A DNA stretch of 64,000 nucleotides from an uncultured Clostridia bacterium (GCA_934141475.1 CAKPCG010000002.1:1-64000); one strand, 5' to 3'. Positions 1-8,596 are shown, numbered from the stretch's first letter. Notes: generated by a model from the sequence alone, not told the origin. Made by a program: numbers and translations.

Positions 1-89
1 AAAATCATTTCTTCATTTACTTTTCTGTAAGCATTATTTTTTCGCTTTTCAATCATTTCAATGATTTGATTAAAATTTATATCTAACAT
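1..89 (-). CDS. YhcG-family (DUF1016) PDDEXK nuclease, N-terminal fragment
   Basis: An open frame runs off the left edge of the window. It starts at ATG 89-87 on the minus strand and gives 29 codons with no stop. The start MLDINFNQII and the stretch KNNAYRKVNEE resemble the opening helix of DUF1016_N proteins (YhcG family), which carry a PD-(D/E)XK nuclease domain at the other end and are often linked to mobile DNA or defence. Only the N-terminus is visible, so the nuclease residues cannot be checked. A TATAAT sits upstream near 155-160 on the minus strand. Confidence 0.6.
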   Translation of the reverse strand, partial: MLDINFNQIIEMIEKRKNNAYRKVNEEMI

Positions 90-209
90 ATGTAATCAAA
101 CCCTTAAAATAAATTATTTGTAATTTTAAACAAATTATATCATTTAATTTGAAAACTTTATATACCTTCATTGAAATTCGTGAAAATTTTGTATATAATA
201 TTTTTAGAA

Positions 210-358
210 AGAGAACTTAGTTCGTAACTTGTATGTGATTCGCTCCATAATGCGTTTTCGTCGAACTCCTTGTAATCATTGCTACAAGTGAGATTGAAGA
301 AATCAAAAAGTGAATATCATCTCACAATATATAAGTCGATTTAGTCGGCTTATTTTTT
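210..358 (+). ncRNA. Candidate structured RNA ending in a terminator
   Basis: This gene-free stretch between the leftward nuclease gene and the 519 gene is richer in G+C than its surroundings. It folds on paper into consecutive stems: AGTTCG 219-224 with CGAACT 262-267, CTTGTA 269-274 with TACAAG 283-288, and GTGAGAT 288-294 with ATCTCAC 319-325. A terminator at 331-358 follows. It could be a small RNA or a leader. I do not recognise a known family. The rest of the 90-518 gap holds only the promoter at 442-470. Confidence 0.4.
331..358 (+). terminator. Intrinsic terminator
   Basis: A 9-bp stem (331-339 with 345-353, one G-U pair) is followed by a run of T. Confidence 0.65.
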
Positions 359-441
359 GCTTTTTAGCCTATAAATTTGCAAAAAAAGTAAATAATAGCC
401 TCAAAGTATTGTTAAATCTTATAAATTCATAAATAAAAATT

Positions 442-470
442 TTGACTTTTATGTAAATTAGTGATAAAAT
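442..470 (+). promoter_or_regulatory. Sigma-A type promoter of the 519 gene
   Basis: TTGACT (442-447) and TAAAAT (465-470) are separated by 17 bases. The pair lies about 50 bases upstream of the start codon at 519 and gives this single gene its own promoter. Confidence 0.6.
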
Positions 471-518
471 ATAAAAGTATCAAATAACTTGCATTAATAA
501 AATTTAGGAGGATTTATT

Positions 519-761
519 ATGACGACTTTGGAAAGACAAAAAATAGCAGAAGAGCAGGGAATTATTTCTAATCTCGGAAGAAAGGTGAAAGGCAGAAGTG
601 GCTGTGCATTTCGGAGCGGTGATACAGCAGAAATTGTTGGTTGGGGATTAAATCCAAAAGACGATAGTCTGGTATACTTCATCAAATATGAAAACGCAGA
701 GAGTGATATTATCCCTGCAGGAGAGCTTTTTGACGAAAGTGGATACATTTTCGTCGAATAA
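519..761 (+). CDS. Hypothetical 80-residue protein, foreign-looking cassette
   Basis: The small soluble protein starts at ATG 519 after an AGGAGG site. I do not recognise the family. The middle (SGDTAEIVGWGLNP) and the acidic C-terminus look like a real compact domain. Codon choice (ctc, gcg, gac, gtc, cgg) differs from the AT-rich neighbours. The gene has its own promoter and shares a strong terminator, so it looks like a separately acquired cassette. It contains an in-frame CGG at 612-614. A +1 shift there would end the protein 12 codons later, so the intact reading needs CGG to be read as Arg. This contrasts with every CGG in the resident genes. Confidence 0.6.
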   Translation: MTTLERQKIAEEQGIISNLGRKVKGRSGCAFRSGDTAEIVGWGLNPKDDSLVYFIKYENAESDIIPAGELFDESGYIFVE

Positions 762-777
762 ATCAAATAATCTAAAT

Positions 778-845
778 TTAAAAAATTAAGTAATGTGCTA
801 CCTTTTATTTTTGTATAATTAAAGGTAGCACATTACTTATTTTTT
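778..845. terminator. Strong bidirectional terminator
   Basis: A perfect 18-bp stem (788-805 with 821-838) is flanked by an A-run on the left and a T-run on the right. It can stop transcripts from the rightward 519 gene and from the leftward membrane-protein gene, whose stop codon (839-837) lies at the edge of the stem. Confidence 0.85.
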
Positions 846-1347
846 AATATTATGATTTTCTATAATAAATATAAAAGGAAAAACAATCCAGCACATTGAC
901 ATTATAATTTTATTAAAAAAGTCAAGAAATTCACTTTTAAATGAATAATTACCAAACAATTGACTGTATTGGATAGCCATTATAAAATTAATAAAAATAC
1001 TAAATAATATAAATATAACTTTTCCAATAGTAATGTTATAATTTTTTATTTTTTTAGTTATAAAATTATATGAGAAAAAGCCTAAAAAATTGGTTAATGT
1101 ATATATAATTAACCCTAATAATCCATAAATAGGGTTTAAATATTCACTATAAGTCCATCCGACCTATATAAACACGGTTGAATGAATTTTTTACATATAT
1201 TTCTGAACCTAAACTAGATATACATAACATTATAAATCCGATTATAAATAAAATAATTAGACTTTTAAGAACTGAACTAAAAACATTCCAAAATTTATTT
1301 GGTGATTTTTTTTCATTTGGATTTACTATAGTTTCATTATTAGCCAT
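837..1347 (-). CDS. Four-to-five-segment membrane protein, read through a +1 shift at CGG
   Basis: The frame from ATG 1347 gives an N-terminal hydrophilic stretch and one hydrophobic segment (FIIGFIMLCI), then stops four codons after a CGG (1161-1159). If the C is skipped, the frame reads GGA TGG ACT and stays open for about 107 more codons to TAA at 839-837. That part is rich in hydrophobic segments (YGLLGLIIYTL, VIFILFSIFINFIMAI, CWIVFPFIFII). The combined product is about 169 residues. No family is recognised. An in-frame ATG at 1365 is possible but has a weaker ribosome site. The long coherent membrane-like extension is what convinced me that the gene does not end at 1147. Confidence 0.65.
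1159..1161 (-). other. CGG +1 frameshift site (membrane protein)
   Basis: The in-frame CGG follows GGT. Reading on from GGA, one base later, opens a frame of more than 100 codons, while frame 0 stops after ATG GAC TTA. Confidence 0.65.
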
Positions 1348-1598
1348 ATAAAAAGTAACCCCCATTTCTTATAATTATTGTAAAAACTTAATCGTTAAGA
1401 TTAATTATTAATTTAATATTATTTATAATTATCCTAAAAAACTTCACACGAGGTTTCTTTAGGATTGGAATCAGTTATCAATTATTTTTGTGGGAAAAAG
1501 GCATTGAAAAAATGTAATAATTTCGAATGCAAAATAAAAATAAAGAATATAAATCTTTATTTCTATTTAATATAAGTGTTAGATAAAAATATTTAAAA

Positions 1599-1685
1599 TG
1601 GTGCAGGTAGTGGGACTCGAACCCACACATAGTTTCCTATAATAGATTTTGAGTCTATCGCGTCTACCAATTCCACCATACCTGC
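1599..1685 (-). tRNA. tRNA-Leu (CAA)
   Basis: The minus strand gives the acceptor stem GCAGGTA paired with TACCTGC, a long variable arm typical of class II tRNAs, and the T-loop GGTTCGAGTCC. The anticodon loop CTCAAAA carries anticodon CAA (Leu, UUG). The 3' CCA is encoded (1601-1599). Confidence 0.9.
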
Positions 1686-1841
1686 ATGTTAATTAAAATT
1701 TATATAAAAATAGATTTAACACAAAACATATTCTAACATAAATAAAAAAAATTGTCTATAATTTTAATTAAACATATTAAAAAAGTTGAACAAAATGAAA
1801 AAAATGGTATAATATAGTATAAAAATACGGAGAGTGATAAT

Positions 1842-2585
1842 ATGTTTTTTGCAAAACCAAACGAATATGAGGCATGTGGTATATTTACAACAAAGCATTT
1901 TATACTAATAATATTAACAATAAGTATAATATCAATTGCTTTAAAAAAGACGGTTAACAAAAGTAAAGAAGATGTAAAAAAAATCATAAAAAAATTAACA
2001 ATAATTATTTGGGTATTAGAATTTGTAAGAATAGGCTTTAATCTTTATATAGGAAACATACACAAGGTTAATGAATACTTGCCTTTATATTACTGTAGCT
2101 TATTACTATATGCAGGTTTAATGTCATCATTTGGAAAAGGAATAGTAAAAAGAATTGGAGATGTATTTTTATCTACTGGTGGAATAATAGGTGGAATTGT
2201 ATTTATAATTATGCCTACAACATCACTTCCTACATATCCAATGCTACATTTTATAAGCTTACATAGTTTTTTCTATCATGGAGTGATGGTATATTTAGGA
2301 CTTTTAATGAATGCAACAAATTATATTGAATTAAAACTAAAAGATATTATATATTTTGCAGAACTAGTTGGAGTAATTTGTTTGATTTCTTTAGTAATTA
2401 ATAAAATATTTGACAGTAACTTAATGTTCATTTCCAAAGATTTTCCAGGTACACCACTTACAATATTATACCATTTATGTGGTAAATTATTTACACCAGT
2501 TATGATAATATCTCAAATGACTTTACCATTTTTAGTTGTATATTTTCTTAAAAATAAAAGAAAAATGGAAAAAATTGCAGTTTAA
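1842..2585 (+). CDS. YwaF-like integral membrane protein (TIGR02206 type)
   Basis: This is a 247-residue protein with about six or seven hydrophobic segments. The layout and motifs such as the N-terminal FTTKHFILI segment and the central LPLYYCSLLLY segment match the YwaF/TIGR02206 family of Firmicutes membrane proteins, whose role is unknown. The start ATG 1842 follows a GGAGAGTGAT ribosome site at normal spacing. It stands alone between the leftward tRNA-Leu and the tRNA-fMet gene. No in-frame CGG occurs. Confidence 0.75.
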   Translation: MFFAKPNEYEACGIFTTKHFILIILTISIISIALKKTVNKSKEDVKKIIKKLTIIIWVLEFVRIGFNLYIGNIHKVNEYLPLYYCSLLLYAGLMSSFGKGIVKRIGDVFLSTGGIIGGIVFIIMPTTSLPTYPMLHFISLHSFFYHGVMVYLGLLMNATNYIELKLKDIIYFAELVGVICLISLVINKIFDSNLMFISKDFPGTPLTILYHLCGKLFTPVMIISQMTLPFLVVYFLKNKRKMEKIAV

Positions 2586-2631
2586 AAGCAAAAAAGTACG
2601 ATGAAAAAGTGAAATTTATAGTATAAAACTA

Positions 2632-2660
2632 TTGACAAAGTTTAGATATAAGTTTATAAT
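2632..2660 (+). promoter_or_regulatory. Promoter of the initiator tRNA
   Basis: TTGACA (2632-2637) and TATAAT (2655-2660), both perfect, are separated by 17 bases and lie 17 bases upstream of the tRNA. Confidence 0.85.
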
Positions 2661-2677
2661 AAATATTGTTCGTACAT

Positions 2678-2753
2678 CGCGGGGTGGAGCAGTTGGCAGC
2701 TCGCAGGGCTCATAACCCTGAGGTCGGAGGTTCGAGTCCTCCCCCCGCAACCA
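2678..2753 (+). tRNA. Initiator tRNA-Met (CAU)
   Basis: The gene has a cloverleaf with anticodon CAT in the loop CTCATAA. Two marks of the initiator are visible: an unpaired C1-A72 at the top of the acceptor stem, and three G-C pairs (GGG/CCC) at the base of the anticodon stem. CCA is encoded at 2751-2753. Confidence 0.93.
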
Positions 2754-2769
2754 ATTTAAAAGTTTTATA

Positions 2770-2806
2770 AAAGAGATTTTACTTTTTGTAGTAAAATCTC
2801 TTTTTG
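2770..2806 (+). terminator. Terminator after the tRNA
   Basis: A 12-bp stem (2771-2782 with 2791-2802) is followed by five T. Confidence 0.85.
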
Positions 2807-3062
2807 CAATATAAATATTTATATAAAGAATACTCCAAAAAATCCTATTAAAGATAATAAAAGACTAGAATTTGTAATGACGCTATTTTTTAAACAGCTC
2901 CCTACAAACTCTAGCCTTTTTAAATTAATCAAGCTACATAAATACCTTAAGTATAAATACGAAAAAAATATTATAAATTTTTATCAAAGTATATATAAAA
3001 AATATACAATATTGGAAAAGAATGTTATAATAATTACGAAATCAAAGAAAGGAAAAATAAAA

Positions 3063-4184
3063 ATGAATTATTCCATATACTTAACAGATAACTGCAATTT
3101 AAATTGCAAGTATTGCTATGAAAAAAATACACACCAAAATAGAAAAATATCAATGAAAAATATAAAAAAAATTATTGACAATGAAATAAAAAATAAAACT
3201 AAAATTTCAGTATTAACTTTTTTTGGCGGAGAACCACTTTTAGAAAAAAAGCTAATATATGAAACAGCAAATTATATAAAATCAAAAAAATGTAAAACAA
3301 AATTTTTATATAATATGACTACAAATGGCACATTAATAGATGATGGATTTATAGAATTTTTCAAAAATAATGACTTTATATCATTATCTTTAAGTATTGA
3401 TGGGAATGAAAAAACACAAAACAAAAATAGAATTACGAAAAACGCAAAAGGAACTTATGAATGTATAGAAAAAAATGCAAAAAAATTACTAATAAAACCT
3501 GAAATAGTTGTAGCGGTTCCAGTAGTTACTAAAAATAATGTAACTAATTTAAGCGAAAACTTAAAAAATTTGTTAAAAATAGGATTCAAAAGAATAAATT
3601 TCCAATTTGATTTTACAGCAGATTGGACAGATGAGGATTTAGATATAATAAAAAATGAATTTGAAAAGATTTCTAAAATATATATGGAAAAAATGAGGGA
3701 AGAAAAACAATTTGATATTTTATCAATTGATGAAAAAATAAGAACCTATATAGATAGTACAATTGACTGTAATGAAAATTGTTCAGTTGGTATAAAAGGA
3801 GTAAATGTAGGAACAGACGGAAATATATATCCTTGTATGCAATTTATGTATGACAAAAGGTACATAATTGGAAATTGCGAAAATGGCATAAATAAGAAAA
3901 AACAAGAAGAAATACATAAATTACTTAAGCAAGAAATGGAAGATTGTATAGGGTGCTCATATAGAAAAAGATGTAATCATACATGTAGCTGTATAAATAA
4001 AGCATTTACAAATAATCCTAAACAAACATCACCATTTACGTGTGAAATTGAAAGAATTACTATTAATACGGCAGATAAAATTGCAAAAACATTATATTCA
4101 GAGAAAAATCCGGTTTTTATACAAAAATTTTATAATATGTACTATAAAGATATAGAAAATATAATAAATAATAGGGGGAAATGA
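3063..4184 (+). CDS. Radical SAM/SPASM peptide-modifying enzyme
   Basis: The 373-residue protein has the radical SAM cluster motif C-x3-C-x2-C at residues 11-18 (CNLNCKYC), followed by the GGEP motif. The C-terminal half has a SPASM-type cysteine set (CNENC, YPCMQF, CIGC, CNHTCSC) that would bind extra iron-sulfur clusters. Such enzymes usually modify ribosomally made peptides or activate sulfatases. I start at ATG 3063, which follows AAAGGAAAAATAAAA. The frame is open back to 2877, but no ribosome site lies there and that stretch contains a partial inverted repeat (2863-2876 with 2903-2916) that looks like leader. The gene sits 4 bases before a small membrane-protein gene. Confidence 0.85.
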   Translation: MNYSIYLTDNCNLNCKYCYEKNTHQNRKISMKNIKKIIDNEIKNKTKISVLTFFGGEPLLEKKLIYETANYIKSKKCKTKFLYNMTTNGTLIDDGFIEFFKNNDFISLSLSIDGNEKTQNKNRITKNAKGTYECIEKNAKKLLIKPEIVVAVPVVTKNNVTNLSENLKNLLKIGFKRINFQFDFTADWTDEDLDIIKNEFEKISKIYMEKMREEKQFDILSIDEKIRTYIDSTIDCNENCSVGIKGVNVGTDGNIYPCMQFMYDKRYIIGNCENGINKKKQEEIHKLLKQEMEDCIGCSYRKRCNHTCSCINKAFTNNPKQTSPFTCEIERITINTADKIAKTLYSEKNPVFIQKFYNMYYKDIENIINNRGK

Positions 4185-4188
4185 TTAT

Positions 4189-4629
4189 ATGGAACTAAAA
4201 AAAATAATTGATGAAGAAGAAAAAGGATATGCAAAAAAAGATGAAATTACTAAAAAAGAAATGAAAAAATTTACACCTAAAAAATGGATAACAGCAAGTG
4301 TAGCAGGGCTAGTTACTCTTTTATATGCAAGTCCTAAAAATGGTATTCAAAAAATAGGAGTTGTATTTGGGTGTGTATCACTTGATGAAGTTAAACATTC
4401 AGATTTATGGTATGCTTCAAATAGAGCAATAGGGGTATCTACATTTGCAACAGCATTTTTTATTATAACTTTTATAGTTTTATTAATATATCATGCAATT
4501 AATAAGAAGAAATTTACAGAAAAAGAAAGAGAAGAATCGATAAGAAGTTTGAGAATCTTTAAAATATGTTGTATAGTTTGTGTAGTAATTTATATAATAT
4601 TATCGTTTATAATATCATTAGATTTGTAA
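4189..4629 (+). CDS. Hypothetical membrane protein next to the radical SAM gene
   Basis: This 146-residue protein has a charged N-terminus rich in Lys and Glu, then hydrophobic segments near residues 35-47, 82-103 and 122-143. I do not recognise a family. It begins 4 bases after the radical SAM stop codon, with GGGGGAAATGATTAT as its ribosome site, so the two are almost certainly co-transcribed. It could be a partner, an immunity or export protein, or an unrelated passenger. It has no obvious leader-core peptide structure, so I do not call it a modified precursor. Confidence 0.6.
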   Translation: MELKKIIDEEEKGYAKKDEITKKEMKKFTPKKWITASVAGLVTLLYASPKNGIQKIGVVFGCVSLDEVKHSDLWYASNRAIGVSTFATAFFIITFIVLLIYHAINKKKFTEKEREESIRSLRIFKICCIVCVVIYIILSFIISLDL

Positions 4630-4683
4630 TAAAAAATAAGAATATATAAGTTTATTACAATTTATATGGGGGGGAAAATAAAA

Positions 4684-5145
4684 ATGAATAAATTTATGCA
4701 AAAAGCTAAGCAAAATGCAGAAGATGGCATCAAAAAAAATGAAGGAGGACCATTTGGAGCAGTTATAACTGATAAAGAAGGAAATATAATAGCTAATGGA
4801 AACAATCAAGTTTTAAAACAGAATGATCCAACAGCACATGCTGAAATAGTTGCAATAAGAAATGCTTGCAAAAAATTAAATACATATGATTTATCTAATT
4901 GTATATTATATACATCATGTGAACCTTGCCCTATGTGTTTATCTGCAATAATTTGGTCTAATATAAAGCAAGTATATTATGGATGTACAAAAAAAGATGC
5001 CGATAACATTGGATTTAGAGATGATATAATTTATGAATACTTAAAAGGCGAAAATAAAGATTTAATTATTACAAAAGAAATGGATAGAAAAGAATGTTTA
5101 GAAACATTTGAAAAATATAAAAATCAAGGTGGTATTTTATACTAA
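4684..5145 (+). CDS. guaD: Guanine deaminase (cytidine deaminase fold)
   Basis: The 153-residue zinc hydrolase would convert guanine to xanthine. It shows GGPFGAV near the N-terminus, the zinc/catalytic motif HAE in NDPTAHAE, and the second zinc motif PCxxC in SCEPCPMCL. The length, GGPFGAV, NDPTAHAE and the late GF-DD element match Bacillus GuaD better than the tRNA deaminase TadA. The start is ATG 4684. An upstream in-frame ATG at 4666 overlaps the GGGGGG ribosome site and is unlikely. Confidence 0.82.
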   Translation: MNKFMQKAKQNAEDGIKKNEGGPFGAVITDKEGNIIANGNNQVLKQNDPTAHAEIVAIRNACKKLNTYDLSNCILYTSCEPCPMCLSAIIWSNIKQVYYGCTKKDADNIGFRDDIIYEYLKGENKDLIITKEMDRKECLETFEKYKNQGGILY

Positions 5146-5160
5146 AAAGGAGAATTTATA

Positions 5161-6045
5161 ATGGAACAAATTACTTTTTTATCAACAGATAATGTTATAT
5201 TAGATGGTTTTTTATATAAATCACCAAAAAAAACAGATAATGTAATTTTAGCAGTTCATGGAATGAGCAGTAATTGCTTCAAAAAAAGAGATTTAGAAAT
5301 TTCAAAAAAATCAAATGAAAATAATATAGATTATTTTGGTTTTAATAATAGAGGAAGTGAACTTGTAAGATATATTTATCAAGAAACAGAAGGTAAAAGA
5401 AAAAGACTTTTTGGTGGTACAAGTTTTGAAGATGTGCAAGATGGATATTATGATATAAAAGGAGCAATAATAAAATTAATTGAATTAGGGTATAAAAATA
5501 TATATTTACAAGGACATAGCTTGGGATGCACAAAAATTGTGTATATCTATAATAAATTATTAGAAGAAAATAGTGAATTACTAAAAAATATAAAAGGGGT
5601 TATTTTATTATCTTTAGTTGATATAGTATCTACCTTAAAATTTTTTCTAAATACAAATTATACAAAATTCCTAGAATATGCAGAAGAAAAGGAAAAAGAA
5701 AATAAAAAATATGAACTTATGCCAGCAGAATCATTTATACATCCAATAAGTGTAAAAACATTTTTAAGATATATAAGAGACAATAAAGAAATTGATTTTG
5801 CATCATATGGAAATGATAAAAAATTGGAAAAGTTAAACAATATAAAAGTGCCCTTGTTTATGAGATGGGGAACAGACAATGAAATGATATTACAACATGC
5901 AAATGTTTTGACCGAAATGTTAAATAAAATAATAGTAAATGAAAATAAAGACATATCTTATATAGAAGGTGCAAACCATGGCTACGAAGGAAAAGAGGAA
6001 ATGCTTGCAAATCAGATAATAGAATTTATAAAAAATAGGAACTAA
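5161..6045 (+). CDS. Alpha/beta hydrolase
   Basis: The 294-residue cytoplasmic protein has an alpha/beta hydrolase fold: the oxyanion-side HGMSS near residue 35, the nucleophile elbow GHSLG near residue 120, and the final HG in GANHGYEGK as the catalytic His. The substrate is unknown. Related proteins are serine aminopeptidase-like (Hydrolase_4) esterases. It follows guaD by 15 bases with an AAAGGAG site, so the two may share a transcript. Its stop codon lies at the edge of a long inverted repeat. Confidence 0.8.
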   Translation: MEQITFLSTDNVILDGFLYKSPKKTDNVILAVHGMSSNCFKKRDLEISKKSNENNIDYFGFNNRGSELVRYIYQETEGKRKRLFGGTSFEDVQDGYYDIKGAIIKLIELGYKNIYLQGHSLGCTKIVYIYNKLLEENSELLKNIKGVILLSLVDIVSTLKFFLNTNYTKFLEYAEEKEKENKKYELMPAESFIHPISVKTFLRYIRDNKEIDFASYGNDKKLEKLNNIKVPLFMRWGTDNEMILQHANVLTEMLNKIIVNENKDISYIEGANHGYEGKEEMLANQIIEFIKNRN

Positions 6046-6130
6046 ACCTTTATAATGTGCCCAATTGGAAGACACTTTTTTCAGTGCTTACTCCATTTGG
6101 GTACGTTATAAAATCATAGTTCCTATTTTT
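6031..6130. terminator. Long nested inverted repeat between convergent genes
   Basis: An outer 14-bp stem (6031-6044 with 6117-6130) encloses an imperfect 21-bp stem (6049-6069 with 6092-6113) and a small AGTG/CACT stem at the tip. A-rich and T-rich ends make it a plausible bidirectional terminator for the hydrolase and the amidase genes. At 100 bases it is larger than the other terminators here. Confidence 0.7.
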
Positions 6131-7487
6131 TTATATATTACAATATGATTTTATGCTTTCTAATATACCATCTATATATAAATTAGAATTATTTAAAATA
6201 TTGTCTAAATCTTTTTGTATAGACATATAACCAAGTGATATTACATAACTTTCAATTCCTGTATTAGAATTATAGTATTTATTTGCTCCGTAATTTTTAT
6301 TTCTTCCATCAACAAAAGCATTTGTTGAAATTCCACCTGTTTCTCTAATAATATATAAATAAGGTGTAGATAATGTAATATTATAAGGTTCATAATTAGC
6401 TTTTTGAGCTTTAGCCTTAAAAGCCAATATATCACTATTTGTAAAATTACGAACATAAACTTTATCAGTTTTTTTAAAACTAGGGTTTTCCGAATAGTAT
6501 GAATTGGATTTTGTTACAATATTATTAGCTAAAGTAGTCGCAAAATCTAGGTTACAACTGCAAGGTGCATAAACTTCTACTCCTCCATTTGATTTACTAT
6601 AAGAATTTCCATTCATCTGCAAAGAAATTAAAAGCTTAGCATGAGAAGCATTTAAAATATTAATTCTTCCATTTTCATCATACATATTGTTTAATGTGTC
6701 TTTTTTAGAAGACATAGAACTATCACGCGAAATAAAAACTTTTAGACCTAAATCTTCAAGTTTAGATTTTAAATCTAATGCGTATTTTAAAACAATATCA
6801 GATTCTGTATAATCACCAGATGTATAACCTAAATCTTTTCCACCTCTGGATGGATCAATTGCAATGTCATAAACATCATCAGGCAATTTTGGTGATGGTG
6901 TAATAAATAAAGATAAATAACTTGTATTTTCATATGTATTAAAAGCAATATTTATTTTGTTATTACTATTGTTTTTAGTAATTGTATAATATGTAATATC
7001 TTTACATTCAGAATCATTAAATAATGAATAATATTTTATATCACTATTTGAATATGTAACTTTTATAAAAAGGTAGTAACTACCTATGGTTAAATTTTCT
7101 AAATTTATACCATTATTTATTTCATTGGAAACAGAAAATGTACAAACATTGTTATTATATTCGAAATTAGTTTTTATACTATTTTCTTCTCCTTTTAAGT
7201 TTTTTATAATTAAATCAACATAATTGATTTTTATTCCAGAAATTTTTATTATATCAATATTTCCGAGAAATGTTAAAAGAAGTTCCATATGTTGCAAATT
7301 TAGTTATTTTGGCATAAGTATTTTTTTCGATTTTACTAAAAAGCACTTTTTTTTGCTCTTCATTATTTAGTGTAATATTAGATTTTTTATGAAATACAGT
7401 AAATATAAGAAAAAGCATTAAAATTGTGAAAAAAATTACTATAATTTTTATATAAAATTCCTTTGGGTGTGAAATATTAATTTTCAA
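6131..7487 (-). CDS. Amidase_3-like cell-wall protein, zinc site degenerate, +1 shift at CGG
   Basis: The product is about 451 residues with an N-terminal membrane anchor (residues 10-35), a middle domain, and a C-terminal N-acetylmuramoyl-L-alanine amidase fold (about residues 230-450). The start is TTG 7487, six bases after GAGGTG. Frame 0 stops three codons after CGG 7265-7263. Skipping the C gives GGA AAT ATT and runs on into the amidase domain. The fold is recognisable (IDPSRGGKDLG, E in YTESD, ISRDSS, LLISLQMNG, GYMSIQKD). The usual zinc ligand His of IDPGHGG is replaced by Arg, and the His of SIHAN by Gln. It is therefore probably a non-catalytic peptidoglycan-binding relative. Confidence 0.75.
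7263..7265 (-). other. CGG +1 frameshift site (amidase-like gene)
   Basis: The in-frame CGG, codon 75, follows TCT. Frame 0 ends at CGG AAA TAT TGA. The +1 frame GGA AAT ATT GAT continues for 376 codons. Confidence 0.75.
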
Positions 7488-7548
7488 TAAAATCACCTCA
7501 TTTGTGTTTTTTCATAATATACATAAAAAACACAAATATGTCAAGAAA

Positions 7549-7905
7549 TTACTCGATTTCTGTCAATTTTAGATTAAATTTGTCTTCAAAAACCTTTTTT
7601 TTGGCAATATATTCTTTTGTTTTAAAACCTTTTACATCAATAACGTCATAAGTTCCGTCATTATTAAATATTATAAAATCTGCCTTATATTTAAGCCCAG
7701 GTGCAAGTATAAATATTGGTTGTAAACAAAATCCTTTTATATCATTACATTTTAAACGTAATTTTAGATCATTGTAATAATTTGCTTCTTTTAAACTATC
7801 AAAAGTATGACCGTCAACAGATGTTTTATTTGCTCTATATTTAGTTTTGGGAGTATTTTTCTTATTAGCATATTTTTTATAATCTTCTATGCTCCAGTGT
7901 TCCAT
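7549..7905 (-). CDS. DUF1064 protein, PD-(D/E)XK nuclease-like
   Basis: This 118-residue protein has the DUF1064 pattern: a conserved FDSLKEANYY helix, LQPIF, and the core YKADFIIF...DVIDVKG, in which D and the D-x-K pair match a PD-(D/E)XK nuclease site. DUF1064 proteins are common in phages and prophages of Firmicutes, where they act in DNA metabolism. Here no other phage gene is next to it. It lies downstream of nothing obvious on its strand and may be an isolated remnant or a domesticated gene. It starts at ATG 7905. Confidence 0.8.
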   Translation of the reverse strand: MEHWSIEDYKKYANKKNTPKTKYRANKTSVDGHTFDSLKEANYYNDLKLRLKCNDIKGFCLQPIFILAPGLKYKADFIIFNNDGTYDVIDVKGFKTKEYIAKKKVFEDKFNLKLTEIE

Positions 7906-7999
7906 ATTAATTTATCCTTTCTTGTTAAAAAATGTTCTTTACAAACAAATATTTTACTAAAACCATCCAAATATGTCAATAAATATTAATAAAGAATGC

Positions 8000-8027
8000 T
8001 TGTAAAAATAGAAAAATGTGTTATAAT
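8000..8027 (+). promoter_or_regulatory. Promoter of rubrerythrin gene
   Basis: TTGTAA (8000-8005) and TATAAT (8022-8027) are 16 bases apart, 27 bases before the start codon. Confidence 0.65.
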
Positions 8028-8053
8028 AAATAAAAAATTTAGGAGGTACTAAA

Positions 8054-8587
8054 ATGGAATTAAAAGGATCAAAAACAGAAGCTAATTTAATGGCTGCATT
8101 TGCAGGTGAATCACAAGCTAGAAATAAATATACTTATTTTGCAAGCCAAGCAAAAAAAGATGGATATGAACAAATAGCTGCAATTTTTGAAGAAACAGCT
8201 CATAATGAAAAAGAACATGCAAAAATGTGGTTTAAAGAATTAGGAGGAATTGGTAGTACTGCCGATAACCTAAAAGCAGCAGCAGATGGAGAAAACTATG
8301 AATGGACAGACATGTATGAAGAATTTGCTAAAACTGCAAAGGAAGAAGGATTTGATAGAATAGCTTATTTATTTGAAGCAGTAGGAAGAATAGAAAAAGA
8401 ACATGAGGAAAGATTTAAAAAACTATTAGAAAATGTAGAAGAAGGAAAAGTTTTTGAAGCAGGAGAAGTCAAAATATGGAAATGTAGAAACTGCGGACAT
8501 ATAGTTGTAGGAACAAAAGCACCTGAAATTTGTCCAGTTTGCAGTCATCCAAAAGCATTTTTTGAAATAAAAGCTGAAAATTATTAA
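8054..8587 (+). CDS. rbr: Rubrerythrin
   Basis: The 177-residue cytoplasmic peroxide-reducing protein belongs to the oxidative-stress defence of anaerobes. The N-terminal ferritin-like domain (about 1-135) carries the di-iron ligands in [21 protein letters not shown] and [11 protein letters not shown]. The C-terminal rubredoxin-like domain has the two cysteine pairs CRNCGH and CPVCSH. The start ATG 8054 follows AGGAGGT with 7-base spacing. It has its own promoter and a strong terminator, so it is a single-gene unit. No PerR operator is clear. Confidence 0.95.
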   Translation: MELKGSKTEANLMAAFAGESQARNKYTYFASQAKKDGYEQIAAIFEETAHNEKEHAKMWFKELGGIGSTADNLKAAADGENYEWTDMYEEFAKTAKEEGFDRIAYLFEAVGRIEKEHEERFKKLLENVEEGKVFEAGEVKIWKCRNCGHIVVGTKAPEICPVCSHPKAFFEIKAENY

Positions 8588-8596
8588 TATAAAAAT

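Noticed and set aside
1436..1475. Terminator-like pairing CCTAAA/TTTAGG upstream of the membrane-protein gene
   Set aside because: The inner pairing is poor, no T-run follows, and no gene ends there.
2877..3062. N-terminal extension of the radical SAM gene from ATG 2877
   Set aside because: No ribosome site at 2877, a partial inverted repeat within the stretch, and an excellent ribosome site before ATG 3063 where the family sequence begins.
4189..4629. The 146-residue protein as a peptide precursor for the radical SAM enzyme
   Set aside because: It has several membrane segments and no leader-core layout or Cys/Ser-rich core.
6241..6456. Open frames opposite or out of phase with clear genes, such as this one and the many Leu/Phe-rich minus-strand frames
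   Set aside because: They are shadows of A-rich coding strands: no ribosome site, low-complexity composition and full overlap with better-supported genes.
7549..7905. A prophage around the DUF1064 gene
   Set aside because: No integrase, capsid, terminase or attachment repeats are seen nearby.
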